A DNA stretch of 8,293 nt from the NCBI GenBank assembly GCA_002404465.1, contig DHJT01000070.1:1-8293 (forward strand), in the 5' to 3' direction. A program made the translations under genes and the position numbers. Shown here piece after piece: positions 6,563-8,293 of this stretch. The stretch's first letter is position 1, and each line of letters opens with the position of its first letter. The stretch is from Sutterella sp. UBA4713. GTDB lineage: Bacteria > Pseudomonadota > Gammaproteobacteria > Burkholderiales > Burkholderiaceae_F. The notes beneath the pieces are model-generated. The model searched no databases, was not told the origin of the DNA, and was given only the letters and a program-made list of their open reading frames with translations.

Positions 6563-8293
6563 ATGAAAAAACAATTTTTCTTAGCGGCTTTAGCTTGTGC
6601 GACACTCGTTGCCGCCGGAGCTAGTTATGCGTGTTCAACAATGGTTGTCGGCAAAGCCGTCTCAAAAACCGGCACAATCATCGTCGGTCATAATGAAGAT
6701 AATGACCTGCGAATTGTCACATCGCAGTACTATGTTCCGGCAGCCGATCATGCTCCCGGCGAAATGATCGAATACGAACCGGATGCAGCACGCATCCCGC
6801 AAGTTCCCCATACGCTCGGTTTCTACTGGACACAAACATTACACCCGGCCGGTTACTCGTATTCGGATGGCTTTGTCAATGAAAACGGCGTCGTTCTTGC
6901 TTCGAACCAAAGCTATGATGCAACGGAAGGTAACGAAGCATTACAGGAAGGCGGCGTCGGTTACGGCATCCGACGCTTAATTGCCGAACGCGCCAAGAAC
7001 GCACGCGATGCTGTGGCCATTGCCATCGACCTTGTCACGCGTTACGGGTATCGCGCTTCCGGACGCGTGTATACAGTTGCGGACAAAAACGAGGCTTGGC
7101 AGATAAACCTGCTACACGGCGGACGCTATGTTGCTAAAAAACTCAAGGATAACGAAGTCACTTACGTCGCCAATGCATTTACGCTCGGCCATGTTGACTT
7201 GAATGATCCCGATGTCGTTGCCTCACCTGATTTAATCGAACACGCCATTGCCGTCGGACGTTACAAGCCCGCAAAAGCCGGTGACTACTCGGACTTTAAT
7301 TTCCGCGAAGCCTATCAAACCAAAAAGCGGCGCGCCGTTGATTGGATTCAAAGGCGTGCCCAGCGTGGTTGGGAACTTATTACAGGAAAAGAAATACGCG
7401 ACCCGGAAGCTATGCCGTATTCGTTTGTTCCGAACAAAAAACTCGGTGTTGATGATGTTAAGGCTGTCCTAAGGTCTCACTCCAAGTACGAAAAACGTTC
7501 CGGTGCATACCACAAGGGCATGAACGACATTTGCAATCTCGGTACCTTTGAATCGGCTGTGTACGTTCAGGACGAAAATCCACTTCTGATTCGAGGCTAT
7601 CGCACTTCGGGACGTCCGTCGGAATCCCTCTATGTCCCGTTTTACCCACTGGCAAAACCATCTGCTCGTCAAGCCATCTTAACGCCTGAAGAAGCGACGG
7701 CGCAGCAGTTCCATGGAAAATCCGAAAGCTTCGATTACAAGCCCGACTTTTCCCTTTATACATTTTTGAATGCTCAAAACTACACGGAACTATTAGGCAC
7801 ACAAAAGCAAATGCGTCGCGTTATCGGAAAACTCGAACACGCATGGGATAGCGAGGGCAGCGCAATTTACAAGAAAGCCAAAGCCTTGAGTCAGTCGATT
7901 TCACCTGAAAAAGCCGAGGATTTTCTTCATGCCTACAACGTGCGGGCCTATGATGAAGCGACGTGGGCAATGCGCCGGTATATGCGAAAGCTTCCGACGG
8001 TTGACATTCAGATTAACGCCTCACGTCTGAGCAAATCGGCCCCGGGCACAATTCAGGTGACTGTTTTCGGTAGCAAAACCGTCCCGGCAGCAAAAATTAA
8101 CGTCAAAACGGCGCAATTCGGGATAGCGTATCCGAACGGCGACACAGAATACATTGATTTAACGAAAGCGTCATCGATGAATGTTGCCGATATGAACGGT
8201 GACGGAATCGAAGATGCTGTCTTAGCCTTTGACGGCAAGAGCGTTTTGAAAGAAGCCGTAGAGGGAATTTATCTCGACCTATGGTTCAAGGCC
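6563..8293 (+). CDS. Secreted C69-family dipeptidase, 3' end beyond the window
   Basis: The frame is open for 577 codons to the window edge. C69 peptidases are N-terminal nucleophile (Ntn) hydrolases that cleave dipeptides or short peptides; this one should act in the periplasm or outside the cell. Residues 1-23 are a signal peptide: KK, a hydrophobic core, then S-Y-A before C24. Signal peptidase cleavage after A23 would expose C24, the expected nucleophile, in 'CSTMVVGKAVSKTGTIIVGH'. Other family segments are 'FNFREAY' (245-251), 'GTFES' (327-331) and 'YVPFY' (357-361). From about residue 480 a beta-rich extension follows, with D543-x-N545-x-D547-G-x-x-D551, like the calcium loops of FG-GAP/VCBS or dockerin repeats. 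GGAGG lies four bases before the ATG. The gene has its own leader and looks monocistronic on the left. The peptide substrate is unknown. Confidence 0.88.
   Translation, partial: MKKQFFLAALACATLVAAGASYACSTMVVGKAVSKTGTIIVGHNEDNDLRIVTSQYYVPAADHAPGEMIEYEPDAARIPQVPHTLGFYWTQTLHPAGYSYSDGFVNENGVVLASNQSYDATEGNEALQEGGVGYGIRRLIAERAKNARDAVAIAIDLVTRYGYRASGRVYTVADKNEAWQINLLHGGRYVAKKLKDNEVTYVANAFTLGHVDLNDPDVVASPDLIEHAIAVGRYKPAKAGDYSDFNFREAYQTKKRRAVDWIQRRAQRGWELITGKEIRDPEAMPYSFVPNKKLGVDDVKAVLRSHSKYEKRSGAYHKGMNDICNLGTFESAVYVQDENPLLIRGYRTSGRPSESLYVPFYPLAKPSARQAILTPEEATAQQFHGKSESFDYKPDFSLYTFLNAQNYTELLGTQKQMRRVIGKLEHAWDSEGSAIYKKAKALSQSISPEKAEDFLHAYNVRAYDEATWAMRRYMRKLPTVDIQINASRLSKSAPGTIQVTVFGSKTVPAAKINVKTAQFGIAYPNGDTEYIDLTKASSMNVADMNGDGIEDAVLAFDGKSVLKEAVEGIYLDLWFKA

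Noticed and set aside
6481..6621. A 46-codon frame starting ATG at 6481 behind AAGG and overlapping the C69 start.
   Set aside because: The sequence shows no protein features, it runs out of frame through the signal peptide region, and the spacing to AAGG is short; leader-peptide status cannot be supported.
6563..6634. Lipoprotein signal for the C69 protein (C12 or C24 as lipid-modified cysteine).
   Set aside because: C24 is preceded by S-Y-A and C12 by A-L-A after a very short hydrophobic stretch; neither fits a normal lipobox, and C24 is needed as the catalytic residue.
7458..7802. A 114-codon minus-strand frame inside the C69 gene.
   Set aside because: It is antisense to a segment carrying family motifs (GTFES, YVPFY) and has no domain of its own.

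Overview
The window reads as a piece of a Gram-negative, probably betaproteobacterial chromosome of intermediate GC content. A gut-associated Burkholderiales lineage such as Sutterellaceae is my best guess. The clues are a TctC/Bug-type periplasmic solute-binding protein, a CarB whose second ATP-grasp domain carries a short insertion that I recall from betaproteobacterial CarB proteins, and a secreted C69-family dipeptidase. The genus is an inference. No tRNA, rRNA, CRISPR array, insertion sequence or phage gene is visible.

Layout: (1) Positions 2-478, plus strand: the C-terminal half of a tripartite tricarboxylate transporter (TTT) binding protein, closed by a strong intrinsic terminator. 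(2) Positions 567-5052, minus strand: carA-carB, a complete two-gene operon for glutamine-hydrolysing carbamoyl-phosphate synthetase. It is convergent with the binding-protein gene. carA starts with TTG behind a good Shine-Dalgarno, and the 76-base carA-carB gap holds a perfect 16-bp palindrome. (3) Positions 5053-5464: a 412-base divergent control region with a TATAAT box facing carA, an extended -10 facing right, several hairpins and a second perfect 16-bp palindrome. (4) Positions 5465-6334, plus strand: a complete 289-residue metal-dependent hydrolase of the amidohydrolase fold that resembles DUF6282; its substrate is unknown. (5) Positions 6335-6562: a terminator-like hairpin and a dyad element. 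(6) From 6563 to the right edge, plus strand: a secreted C69 peptidase (N-terminal nucleophile hydrolase) with a C-terminal extension containing a calcium-loop-like motif; its end lies outside the window.

How they work together: CarA makes ammonia from glutamine and CarB builds carbamoyl phosphate for arginine and pyrimidine synthesis. The binding protein (organic acid capture) and the C69 peptidase (periplasmic peptide hydrolysis) are nutrient-acquisition genes. The DUF6282-like enzyme is probably a cytosolic hydrolase of a small metabolite. No direct pathway link among the four units is visible, and they look like separate transcription units. I found no clear new multi-gene system. The most interesting items are the changed UMP-site positions in CarB, the structured leader before the DUF6282-like gene, and the architecture of the C69 peptidase.
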